Positions 1-5,763 are shown, numbered from the stretch's first letter. The stretch is DNA of 5,763 bases from BOG-908 sp964244615 (GCA_964244615.1 CAXTJP010000136.1:1-5763); one strand, 5' to 3'. Notes: generated from the letters alone by a model not told the origin. Program-made: numbers and translations.

Positions 1-1
1 G

Positions 2-2500
2 CCCGCCGACCTCGAGGCCGCGGCGGCCCTGCTGCCGGACATGGCCGACGCGCTGCTGCACCGGCTGCGGGCCGGCCGGAGCCTGCCGATGCACGAGGGC
101 GCCGCCGGCATCGCGGCGCGGATGGGGCGGGCCGGCTGGCTTTGGGCGCCCGCCGTGCTGGCGGCGCTCGGCGAGGCGGGACAGGGTGCGGACGGGTTCC
201 GCCCGTGGCGCCGCCTGCCGGAATGGGAGGAGCAGCCGCCGCCGCCGCCCGCCTCGTCGCACGCGGTGGCGCCGATGGAGGCGCGGGCCCGGCTGGACCG
301 GCTACTCGGCGCCCATGCCGAGCAGCGACCAGGCCAGGCCGACTACGCCGACGCCGCCACCACCGCCTTTGCGCCGCGCGAGGCGCGCGGCGACCCGCAC
401 GTGGTGCTGGCCGAGGCCGGCACCGGAACCGGCAAAACGCTCGGCTACATCGCACCTGCCAGCCTGTGGGCCGAGCGCAACGGCGGCACCGTCTGGATCA
501 GCACGTATACCAAGCTGCTGCAGCGGCAGATCGATTCGGAGCTGACGCGGCTGTACCCGGACGCCGCCGAGCGACGCCGGCGCGTGGTGGTGCGCAAGGG
601 CCGCGAGAACTATCTCTGCCTGCTGAACCTGGAAGACCAGGTCTCCCAAGCGCTCGCTTCCGGCATCGACGCGCGGCTGATCCCGCTCGGGCTGATCGTG
701 CGCTGGGCGCGCGCGACCGCCGACGGCGACCTGGCCGGCGGCGACCTGCCCGGCTGGTTCCCCGAACTGTTCGGCGGCGCGCTCGCGGCGACGCTCGCCG
801 ACCGGCGGGGCGAGTGCATCCACGGCGCCTGCCCGCATTATCGCCGCTGCTTCATCGAGCACACGGTCCGTCGCGCCCGTACCGCGGCGCTGGTCGTGGC
901 CAACCACGCGCTGGTCATGACCCAGGCGGCCTGGCAGGGGCTGGACGACGACACCGTGCCGACGCGCTACGTGTTCGACGAGGGCCACCAGCTGTTCGAG
1001 GCGGCAGACAGCGCCTTTTCGGCCGAACTGTCCGGCCTGGAGGGCGCCGAGCTGCGACGCTGGCTGCTGGGCGCCGAGGGCGGCCGCTCCCGCGCGCGCG
1101 GGCTGAAGCGACGCGTGGACGACCTGGTGGTGGGCCACGCCACCCTGGAAGCGCCGCTCGACGCGCTACTGCTGGCCGCGCGCGCCCTGCCCGCGCAGGG
1201 CTGGTCGGTCCGTCTGACCGACGACCAAGGCGTCGAGCTGGGCGGCCTGGAGGCTGGCCGGACCAACCCGTTCGAGGCCTTCCTGCGCGCCGCCCGTGCC
1301 CAGATCCTCGCCCGCATCCCGGGCGATTCGGAGCCGGGGCCACGCAGCACGCTGGAATGCGACATGTTCCCGGCGAGCCCCGCGACCGAGTTAGCCGCCC
1401 CGACCCTGGAACGCGCGCTGGCACGCCTGGCCGAGCCGGCACGCACGTTGCTGACCCGGCTGGAGGAGCGGCTGGACGCCGAAGCCGACGAGATCGACAG
1501 CGCCACACGCGGCAGGATCGAGGCCGCCTGCCGCTCGCTGCGCCGCCGCGTGCTGGACCGCGTGACCGCCTGGCGCGCCATGCTCGCCGCCCTGGCCGAG
1601 CCGCGCCCGGAACCCGGCGAGCGCCCGGCCCACATCTTCTTCCTGCGCCTGGACCGTCGCGACGGCCTGGACCGCGACGTGGCCTTCTGCCGCCATCATT
1701 TGGACCCGACCCAGCCCTTCGCGATCACCCTGGTGGCGCCCGCGCACGGCCTGCTGATCACCTCGGCCACGTTGCGCGACGTGACCGGGGACGACGCCGA
1801 GGCGGTGTGGGACGCGGCCGAGGCGCGTGTCGGGGCCGCCCACCTGCCCTCGCCGGCGATACGCGCCGCGTTCGGCAGCCCGTTCGACTACGCCCGCCAG
1901 ACGCGCGCCTTCGTGGTCAACGACCTCGGCCAGGACCTGGCCGGGCTTGCGGCGGCCTATCGCACGCTGTTTTTGGCCGCGGGCGGCGGCGCGCTCGGCC
2001 TGTTCACCGCCATCTCGCGCCTGCGCGCCGTGCACGCCCATATCGCCCCGGCGCTGGAGGCGGCCGGCATCCCGCTCTTCGCGCAACACGTGGACGCGAT
2101 GGACAACACCACCCTGGTGGACGTGTTCCGCACCGAGGAGGAAAGCTGCCTGCTCGGCACCGATGCGATGCGCGACGGGGTGGACGTGCCAGGCCGTGCC
2201 CTGCGCCTCGTGGTGTTCGAGCGCGTGCCCTGGCCGCGGCCGGACATCCTGCACCGCGAGCGGCGCATCCATCTGTCCGGCGGCGACACCGCCGGCTACG
2301 ACGACCGCATCGCGCGGCTTCGCCTGCGCCAGGCGTTCGGCCGGCTGATCCGCACCGCGACCGACCGCGGCGTGTTCGTGCTGCTGGACCGACGCACGCC
2401 CTCGCGCCTGCTCTCGGCCATGCCGGCCGGGGTGGCGGTGCGTCGGGTGGGGCTGCAGGAGGCGGTGGCGGAGACGCGCGCGTTCCTCTCCCCCGCCTGA
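2..2500 (+). CDS. ATP-dependent DNA helicase, DinG/XPD (Rad3-like) family, N-terminus cut by window edge
   Basis: Superfamily 2 helicase of the XPD/DinG type, expected to unwind DNA 5'-3' with ATP during repair or replication-conflict resolution. The frame is open to the left edge, so the ATG at 41 is probably internal and the true start lies outside. Numbered from that Met, the visible motifs are: Walker A AGTGTGKT (126-133); four cysteines C193, C259, C264 and C270 between motifs I and II, as in the 4Fe-4S domain of XPD/DinG; Walker B-type box DEGH (313-316) in place of DEAH; motif III ITSATL (573-578); a motif V-like segment LLGTDAMRDGVDVPG; and motif VI QAFGRLIR (764-771). A proline-rich stretch EEQPPPPP (63-70) separates an N-terminal helical region from the helicase core. 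From memory, alphaproteobacterial relatives run to about 900 residues or more, so roughly 100 are missing. Family assignment is firm. Whether it is orthologous to E. coli DinG is uncertain, so no symbol is given. Confidence 0.93.
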   Translation, partial: PADLEAAAALLPDMADALLHRLRAGRSLPMHEGAAGIAARMGRAGWLWAPAVLAALGEAGQGADGFRPWRRLPEWEEQPPPPPASSHAVAPMEARARLDRLLGAHAEQRPGQADYADAATTAFAPREARGDPHVVLAEAGTGTGKTLGYIAPASLWAERNGGTVWISTYTKLLQRQIDSELTRLYPDAAERRRRVVVRKGRENYLCLLNLEDQVSQALASGIDARLIPLGLIVRWARATADGDLAGGDLPGWFPELFGGALAATLADRRGECIHGACPHYRRCFIEHTVRRARTAALVVANHALVMTQAAWQGLDDDTVPTRYVFDEGHQLFEAADSAFSAELSGLEGAELRRWLLGAEGGRSRARGLKRRVDDLVVGHATLEAPLDALLLAARALPAQGWSVRLTDDQGVELGGLEAGRTNPFEAFLRAARAQILARIPGDSEPGPRSTLECDMFPASPATELAAPTLERALARLAEPARTLLTRLEERLDAEADEIDSATRGRIEAACRSLRRRVLDRVTAWRAMLAALAEPRPEPGERPAHIFFLRLDRRDGLDRDVAFCRHHLDPTQPFAITLVAPAHGLLITSATLRDVTGDDAEAVWDAAEARVGAAHLPSPAIRAAFGSPFDYARQTRAFVVNDLGQDLAGLAAAYRTLFLAAGGGALGLFTAISRLRAVHAHIAPALEAAGIPLFAQHVDAMDNTTLVDVFRTEEESCLLGTDAMRDGVDVPGRALRLVVFERVPWPRPDILHRERRIHLSGGDTAGYDDRIARLRLRQAFGRLIRTATDRGVFVLLDRRTPSRLLSAMPAGVAVRRVGLQEAVAETRAFLSPA

Positions 2501-2547
2501 CCGGGCGAGGTCGAGGCGGAACAACCGTGCCCCCCTCTGTCTGTCGC

Positions 2548-2567
2548 GGCTTGATCTCCGTCAAGCC
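2548..2567. promoter_or_regulatory. Candidate FNR/FixK-type regulator box upstream of the TerB gene
   Basis: Perfect 7-bp inverted repeat GGCTTGA / TCAAGCC around a 6-nt centre. Its core reads TTGAT-CTCC-GTCAA, matching 9 of 10 defined positions of the FNR consensus TTGAT-N4-ATCAA and fully matching the looser TTGA-N6-TCAA shared by FNR, Anr and FixK regulators. It is centred about 75 nt before the TerB start codon, a plausible place for an activator site. No run of T follows on either strand, which argues against a simple terminator for the helicase gene. I could not see a convincing -10 box downstream, so its function is inferred from the motif alone. Confidence 0.45.
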
Positions 2568-2632
2568 CGCAGGCAGGGTCCGCCCGGGTGACGACCCGAG
2601 CGTGACCCCGGAAAGACTGACAAGGACCAGCC

Positions 2633-3076
2633 ATGCTCGCCCGAACGGACCTCGATCCGCAAGAAGCCCTGGTCTGCACCATGGTGCTCGTCGCCGCCGC
2701 GGAGACGCGCGGCATCACCGACCGCGAAATCGGCGTGATGGCGACGCTGGTGCAGACGCTGCCGGCGTTCGAAGGGTTCTCCAGCGAACAGCTGCAGCAT
2801 GCGATCGACGCCACCGTGCACCTGCTGCGCGAGGATGACGGCCTGGCCCATGCCGGCCGGCTGATACGCGACGCGCTGGAGCCGCGCCTGCGCGAGACCG
2901 CCTACACGCTCGCCTGCGAGGTGATCGCGGCGGACCGCGTGCACGGCCAGGCGATCCTGCAGATGCTGGAGTTCATCGGCAGCGAGCTTAGGCTGGACAC
3001 GCTGGTGGTTTCTGCCATCGAACGTGGCACAAGGGCGCGGTATCAGCGGATCGATCGGCATGGTCCGGGGGTTTAG
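2633..3076 (+). CDS. TerB-family (tellurite resistance TerB-like) protein
   Basis: Encodes 147 residues, all helical in character and cytoplasmic (no signal peptide or membrane segment). The opening LDPQEALVCTMVLVAAAETRGITDREIGVM (residues 7-36) and the second half RETAYTLACEVIAADRVHGQAILQMLEFIGSELRLD match the two pseudo-repeats of TerB-like domains. The ending LVVSAIERGTRARY is also typical of alphaproteobacterial members. The start is supported by AAGGA at 2622-2626, six bases before the ATG. TerB proteins are linked to tellurite and general stress phenotypes and bind divalent metal through acidic residues, but the single-domain alphaproteobacterial members have no established function that I know of. 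Here the usual acidic pair after the second AAD is replaced by HGQA, so metal binding may be altered. The gene lies 132 nt after the helicase on the same strand, behind a possible FNR-type box. The stop codon ends three bases before the palindromic element. Confidence 0.8.
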   Translation: MLARTDLDPQEALVCTMVLVAAAETRGITDREIGVMATLVQTLPAFEGFSSEQLQHAIDATVHLLREDDGLAHAGRLIRDALEPRLRETAYTLACEVIAADRVHGQAILQMLEFIGSELRLDTLVVSAIERGTRARYQRIDRHGPGV

Positions 3077-3079
3077 AAC

Positions 3080-3202
3080 AAAGAAAGGGCGTTCTTTTCT
3101 GAAGAAAAGAACCAAAAGACTTTTGTGAATGGCTGTGTGTCTGGCTCAACTCAATAATCAAAAGTTTTTTGCTTCTTTTTTCAAAAAAGAAGCGCTTTCT
3201 TT
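3080..3202. repeat. AT-rich composite palindromic intergenic element
   Basis: A 123-bp block with 42 G/C bases (about 34%) inside roughly 70% GC DNA. The ends are inverted repeats (AAAGAAAG at 3080-3087, CTTTCTTT at 3195-3202), and the similarity continues inward for about 45 bp with a few mismatches and gaps. Each arm also folds on itself. The left arm has a 10-bp repeat GTTCTTTTCT / AGAAAAGAAC (3091-3112) followed by CAAAAG-A-CTTTTG (3113-3125). The right arm has CAAAAGTTTTTTG (3159-3171) followed by the 11-bp repeat GCTTCTTTTTT / AAAAAAGAAGC (3171-3193). The non-repeated centre is about 3131-3155. It could be a dispersed REP- or MITE-like element or a bidirectional terminator. I recall similar sequences between genes in Acetobacteraceae, but cannot verify this here. 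No ORF of substance lies in it. Confidence 0.75.
3171..3193. terminator. Perfect 11-bp hairpin in the right arm of the palindromic element
   Basis: GCTTCTTTTTT (3171-3181) pairs exactly with AAAAAAGAAGC (3183-3193) around a single C. The stem is A/T-rich rather than GC-rich and ends in GCGCTTTCTTT on the + strand, giving a modest T-rich tail. It could help end transcription from the TerB gene or block read-through into the gene at 3266. The terminator role is inference; the inverted repeat is seen directly. Confidence 0.4.
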
Positions 3203-3265
3203 CTACTCTGCGGAACAGCCCGCCCGTGATTGCGTTGCGGTGCAAACAGCAGGACCCGAGGCGCC

Positions 3266-3820
3266 ATGCCCAGCGACCACACCAACCAGAGCAGCCCTAC
3301 CCTGAACGAATCGATTCAGGAAGTGCAGGGCATCTTCCCGAGCGATGCCGCGCTGCAGGACGCCGTTGGCCGGCTGACGCGCTCCGGCTTCGATCGCGCC
3401 GCGATCAGCCTTCCGGCCGCCAACCCCGAAGCCAGCGACGCAACCCCCACCGCCGGCGCGCAGGACCCGAACACCGAGGACGACACCCGGCAGTCCCGCA
3501 CCCTGCAAAGCAGCATGGCAGCAACCGTGGCCGCCATGGCGGGCGCTGGCGTGACGGTGGCGACCGGTGGTGCGGCGCTGGTGGCCGCCGCCGCGGCTGC
3601 CGGCCTGGGGATTGCCGCAGGGGGCGCGGTCTCGGCCGCACACTCGGCCATGGATGCGTCGCAAAGCCAGGGACGCGACGACGCCGCAGCCGCCGGTCAG
3701 CTTGTGCTCTCGGTTTCAGCCAACGACCCCGACGCGGTGATGAAGGCCACCATGGCGATGCAGGCCGCCGGGGCCACCCGGGTCAGCACTGTTACACGGA
3801 CAGGCGGCGCGCTCGGCTGA
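3266..3820 (+). CDS. Hypothetical protein with YflT/GSP17M-like N-terminus and Gly/Ala-rich hydrophobic middle
   Basis: Encodes 184 residues from the ATG at 3266, chosen because GAGG lies at 3258-3261 and AGGA at 3251-3254. An in-frame TTG at 3230 would add 12 residues but has no better ribosome site and sits nearer the palindromic element. Three parts are visible. Residues 16-50 (IQEVQGIFPSDAALQDAVGRLTRSGFDRAAISL) resemble the start of heat-stress YflT/general stress protein 17M domains, a ferredoxin-like fold. Residues 51-82 are polar and acidic. Residues 84-125 are a long Gly/Ala stretch (AGAGVTVATGGAALVAAAAAAGLGIAAGG), like a glycine-zipper or membrane-inserting hairpin. The end, GQLVLSVSANDPDAVMKATMAMQAAGATRVSTVTR (144-178), looks like a second alpha/beta half that completes the fold. 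There is no signal peptide. A stress or envelope role is a guess from this architecture. It is transcribed toward the csp gene. Confidence 0.72.
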   Translation: MPSDHTNQSSPTLNESIQEVQGIFPSDAALQDAVGRLTRSGFDRAAISLPAANPEASDATPTAGAQDPNTEDDTRQSRTLQSSMAATVAAMAGAGVTVATGGAALVAAAAAAGLGIAAGGAVSAAHSAMDASQSQGRDDAAAAGQLVLSVSANDPDAVMKATMAMQAAGATRVSTVTRTGGALG

Positions 3821-3847
3821 ACACGCCTGGTCGGCGGCAATACGGCG

Positions 3848-3878
3848 TGGCCGAACGTGCGGGAAGCGCTGTCGGCCA
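3848..3878. terminator. Possible dyad between convergent genes
   Basis: TGGCCGA (3848-3854) is the exact inverse of TCGGCCA (3872-3878), leaving a 17-nt loop. It sits in the 63-nt gap between the rightward gene ending at 3820 and the leftward csp gene ending at 3884, where a two-way terminator would be useful. A second, looser pairing, CACGCC (3822-3827) with GGCGTG (3844-3849), overlaps it and could compete. Neither is followed by a T run, so intrinsic termination is doubtful. Confidence 0.25.
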
Positions 3879-3883
3879 GACGC

Positions 3884-4087
3884 TCAGACCAATTTGAGGT
3901 TGGTCGCCGCCGCCTTGCCCCGCTCCATCACGACCTCGTAGGTGACCGACTGACCGTCGTTCAGGCCGCGTAGCCCAGCGGCCTGCACCGCGGTGATGTG
4001 GACAAAGACGTCCTTGCCGCCGTCGCTCGGCATGATGAAGCCGAAGCCCTTGGTTGTGTTGAACCACTTGACCGTGCCGTTTGCCAT
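3884..4087 (-). CDS. Cold-shock protein, CspA family
   Basis: A complete 67-residue single cold-shock domain, the usual length for the family. It binds single-stranded RNA and DNA and acts in the cytoplasm as an RNA chaperone. Both nucleic-acid-binding motifs are intact: RNP1 KGFGFI (13-18) and RNP2 VFVHI (27-31). The conserved W8, F9, F15, F17, F28 and H30 are all present. The start is the ATG read from 4087 leftward, with GAGGAAA (complement of 4098-4104) ten bases ahead of it. Csp genes occur in several copies per genome and many are not cold-induced, so which paralogue this is cannot be told and no symbol is given. It lies downstream of groEL on the same strand but is separated from it by 218 nt and a terminator hairpin, which suggests its own promoter. 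Confidence 0.95.
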   Translation of the reverse strand: MANGTVKWFNTTKGFGFIMPSDGGKDVFVHITAVQAAGLRGLNDGQSVTYEVVMERGKAAATNLKLV

Positions 4088-4090
4088 GCC

Positions 4091-4119
4091 CGTCTCGTTT
4101 CCTCGCCTATCGTCTCGTT
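4091..4119 (-). repeat. Short direct repeat in the csp leader
   Basis: The nonamer CGTCTCGTT occurs at 4091-4099 and again at 4111-4119, 20 nt apart. On the csp message this reads AACGAGACG twice, with the second copy between the ribosome-binding GAGG and the start codon. The upstream copy overlaps a small dyad TCTC-GTTAT-GAGA (4113-4125). It may be chance or a leader element recognised by protein or RNA; there is nothing further to choose between these. Confidence 0.35.
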
Positions 4120-4211
4120 ATGAGATCGATCATCGCCAACCGTGTCTTCAGGCAACTTGAGGCGACCGGATGCGGCGCAGCAAGGCGAGCCAAGGCGTCG
4201 ATTGCACCCGC

Positions 4212-4240
4212 ATGGGGGCAGAAAGGTTAAAAGCTGTCAA
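4212..4240 (-). promoter_or_regulatory. Weak candidate promoter for csp
   Basis: Read on the minus strand, a perfect TTGACA -35 hexamer lies at 4240-4235. The hexamer 17 nt downstream (4217-4212) is CCCCAT, a poor sigma-70 -10 box. CCCCAT recalls the sigma-32 -10 element, but the spacing from TTGAC is longer than sigma-32 promoters use. If real, it would give csp an untranslated leader of about 110-120 nt, consistent with the long leaders known for cspA-type genes. The surrounding bases are also less GC-rich than the coding DNA. Only the -35 match is strong. Confidence 0.25.
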
Positions 4241-4262
4241 ATCGGCAATGTTCCAATGGAAA

Positions 4263-4286
4263 GGGGCGTGCTCTGCGGCACGCCCC
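4263..4286 (-). terminator. Intrinsic terminator downstream of groEL
   Basis: A 9-bp perfect GC-rich stem, GGGGCGTGC (4263-4271) against GCACGCCCC (4278-4286), with a 6-nt loop. It lies 19 nt past the groEL stop codon. In the direction of groEL transcription it is followed by TTTCCATT, a short and interrupted T tract. Stem strength and placement make this the likely end of the groEL transcript, although the weak tail may allow some read-through into csp. Confidence 0.75.
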
Positions 4287-4305
4287 CGTTCACGCTGCGC
4301 GTGGG

Positions 4306-5763
4306 TCAGAAATCCATGTCGCCCATGCCGCCGCCCATGCCGCCCGCCTGCGGCATCGGTGCCTTTTTCTCCGGCTTCTCCGCCACCATGGCCTCGGTGG
4401 TGATCAGCAGAGACGCGATCGAGGCCGCATCCTGCAGCGCCGTGCGCACGACCTTCGTGGGGTCGATGATGCCGGCGGCGACCATGTCCTTGTACTCGGC
4501 GGTCTGCGCGTCGAAGCCGTAATCGTAGCTGTCGTTCTCGAGCACCTTGCCGGAGATGACCGCACCGTCCTCGCCGGCATTCTCGGCGATCTGCCGCAGC
4601 GGGGTCAGCACGGCGCGACGCACGATGTCGATGCCGAACTTCTGATCCGGGTTCTCCGGCTTTAGCGTCTCCAGGATCTTCGACGCGCGCGCCAGGGCGA
4701 CACCGCCGCCTGGAACGATGCCCTCCTCGACCGCGGCCCGGGTCGCGTGCAGCGCGTCGTCGACGCGGTCCTTGCGCTCCTTCACCTCGACCTCGGTGGC
4801 GCCGCCGACGCGGATCACGGCGACACCGCCGGCCAACTTGGCCAGGCGCTCCTGCAGCTTCTCACGGTCGTAGTCGCTGGTCGTCTCCTCGATCTGCGCC
4901 CGGATCTGGCCGCAACGACCGGCGATGTCGGACTTCTCTCCGGCACCCTCGACGACGGTCGTGTTCTCCTTCTCGATCAGCACCTTCTTGGCGCGGCCGA
5001 GCATCTGCAGCGTCACGTTCTCGAGCTTGATGCCGAGATCCTCGCTGACCACCTGGCCACCTGTCAGGATTGCCAGGTCTTCCAGCATGGCCTTGCGACG
5101 ATCGCCGAAGCCGGGTGCCTTCACGGCCGCGATCTTCAGGCCGCCACGCAGCTTGTTGACCACGAGCGTCGCCAGCGCCTCGCCTTCGACGTCCTCTGCC
5201 ACGATCAGCAGCGGACGGCCGCTCTGCACGACGCTCTCCAGCAGCGGCAGCAGGGGCTGCAAAGTGGACAGCTTCTTCTCGTGGATCAGAATGTACGGGC
5301 TGTCGAGGTCCGCCACCATCTTCTCGGCGTTGGTGATGAAGTATGGCGACACGTAGCCACGGTCGAACTGCATGCCTTCGACGACATCAAGCTCGGTCTG
5401 GATGCCCTTGGCCTCCTCGACCGTGATGACACCCTCGTTGCCGACCTTCTGCATGGCTTCGGAGATCATCCGGCCGATCTCGGCCTCGCCGTTGGCACTG
5501 ATCGTGCCGACCTGGGCGGTCTCGCTCTGGCTGGTGATGCGGCGGGACTTCGCCTTCAGCTCGGTCACGATCGCTTCCACCGCACGGTCCACGCCGCGCT
5601 TGAGGTCCATCGGGTTCATGCCGGCGGCAACCGCCTTGGCGCCCTCGCGGACGATGGCCTGGGCCAGCACGGTTGCCGTGGTGGTGCCGTCGCCGGCCAG
5701 GTCGTTGGTCTTCGAGGCCACTTCGCGCACCATCTGGGCGCCCATGTTCTCGAACTTGTCGGC
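4306..5763 (-). CDS. groEL: Chaperonin GroEL (Hsp60), N-terminus cut by window edge
   Basis: The 60-kDa chaperonin subunit forms the double-ring ATP-driven folding chamber that works with GroES in the cytoplasm. The window shows 485 residues beginning ADKFENMGAQMVREVASK, which aligns with E. coli GroEL from residue 63, so about 62 residues lie beyond the right edge. The frame continues open past the internal Met at 5745. Visible landmarks in E. coli numbering are the ATP-site GDGTTT (86-91, with catalytic D87), the apical segments VEGMQFDRGY and KAPGFGDRRKAML, the second catalytic aspartate (D398) in VDDALHATRAAVEEG, and the nucleotide-binding PGGGVAL near 413-418. The C-terminus carries the Gly/Met tail AGGMGGGMGDMDF, a form usual in Alphaproteobacteria. 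No frameshift or lost active-site residue is seen. groES is expected just upstream, outside the window, and a terminator hairpin follows the gene. A second groEL copy elsewhere in the genome cannot be excluded. Confidence 0.98.
   Translation of the reverse strand, partial: ADKFENMGAQMVREVASKTNDLAGDGTTTATVLAQAIVREGAKAVAAGMNPMDLKRGVDRAVEAIVTELKAKSRRITSQSETAQVGTISANGEAEIGRMISEAMQKVGNEGVITVEEAKGIQTELDVVEGMQFDRGYVSPYFITNAEKMVADLDSPYILIHEKKLSTLQPLLPLLESVVQSGRPLLIVAEDVEGEALATLVVNKLRGGLKIAAVKAPGFGDRRKAMLEDLAILTGGQVVSEDLGIKLENVTLQMLGRAKKVLIEKENTTVVEGAGEKSDIAGRCGQIRAQIEETTSDYDREKLQERLAKLAGGVAVIRVGGATEVEVKERKDRVDDALHATRAAVEEGIVPGGGVALARASKILETLKPENPDQKFGIDIVRRAVLTPLRQIAENAGEDGAVISGKVLENDSYDYGFDAQTAEYKDMVAAGIIDPTKVVRTALQDAASIASLLITTEAMVAEKPEKKAPMPQAGGMGGGMGDMDF

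Noticed and set aside
1391..2524. Long antisense open frame opposite the helicase gene
   Set aside because: It is a low-complexity His/Gln/Gly/Arg-rich translation that mirrors helicase codons, with no domain and no separate promoter signal.
2585..2598. Small dyad CGGGT-GACG-ACCCG between the helicase and TerB genes
   Set aside because: A 5-bp GC stem is common by chance at this base composition, with no T run and no match to a known operator.
142..2838. An 898-codon open frame on the + strand, longer than the helicase frame it overlaps
   Set aside because: Its translation is almost entirely Arg, Gly, Ala and Pro with no recognisable motif. It overlaps the well-supported helicase in another frame and runs into the TerB gene. 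Such stop-free frames are a by-product of very GC-rich third positions.
2561..3115. Antisense open frame covering the TerB gene
   Set aside because: It has no recognisable domain, while the opposite strand shows clear TerB similarity and a good ribosome-binding site. Part of it lies in the palindromic element.
3076..3217. GAACA at 3076-3080 and 3213-3217 as a possible target-site duplication around the palindromic element
   Set aside because: A 5-bp match is expected by chance, and the second copy lies 10 nt outside the inverted-repeat boundary, so it does not fit the element's ends.
4212..4240. A sigma-32 heat-shock promoter ahead of csp (TTGAC with CCCCAT)
   Set aside because: The gap between the two elements is about 18 nt, longer than sigma-32 promoters use, and the -35 lacks the CTTGAA form. 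It is kept only as a weak general promoter candidate.
4925..5356. Open frame on the + strand opposite groEL
   Set aside because: It is a Ser-rich shadow translation of the conserved groEL codons with no family resemblance.
1..5763. CRISPR arrays, tRNA or rRNA genes, insertion sequences, toxin-antitoxin or defence systems
   Set aside because: No regularly spaced repeats, no cloverleaf or rRNA-like segments, and no transposase, nuclease or toxin-like reading frames were found. The window is mostly ordinary housekeeping and stress genes.

Overview
This is a GC-rich (roughly 70% by eye) bacterial chromosomal segment. It most resembles an alphaproteobacterium of the Rhodospirillales/Acetobacteraceae type. 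The pointers are the alphaproteobacterial GroEL tail ending in GGMGDMDF, an alphaproteobacterial style of DinG/Rad3-like helicase, a TerB-family protein of the kind common in that order, and an AT-rich palindromic intergenic element of a type I recall from Acetobacteraceae. The lineage call is inference, because no 16S or other decisive marker is present.

Layout, left to right. (1) Positions 2-2500 (+): an ATP-dependent XPD/DinG-type DNA helicase with all core motifs and four candidate iron-sulfur cysteines, truncated at its N-terminus by the window edge. (2) 2501-2632: a spacer with a near-perfect FNR/FixK-type dyad (TTGAT-N4-GTCAA). (3) 2633-3076 (+): a small TerB-family protein. (4) 3080-3202: an AT-rich element (about one third GC by count) made of two inverted arms, each able to fold into its own hairpins. 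(5) 3266-3820 (+): a 184-aa protein with a YflT/GSP17M-like N-terminus and a glycine/alanine-rich hydrophobic middle, probably stress or envelope related. (6) 3884-4087 (-): a CspA-family cold-shock protein, convergent with the previous gene. (7) 4088-4305: the csp leader and upstream region plus a groEL terminator hairpin. (8) 4306-5763 (-): GroEL, missing about its first 62 residues at the right edge; groES would be expected further right, outside the window.

The genes do not form one operon. The left half is transcribed rightward (helicase, then TerB, then the stress-like protein, with the palindromic element between the last two). The right half is transcribed leftward (groEL, then csp, with a terminator between them). 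The two halves converge at about 3821-3883. Several genes have a stress or maintenance flavour (helicase, TerB, YflT-like, Csp, GroEL), but nothing in the sequence shows that they act together. I found no convincing new multi-gene system. The items most worth a second look are the composite palindrome at 3080-3202 and the FNR-type box ahead of the TerB gene.
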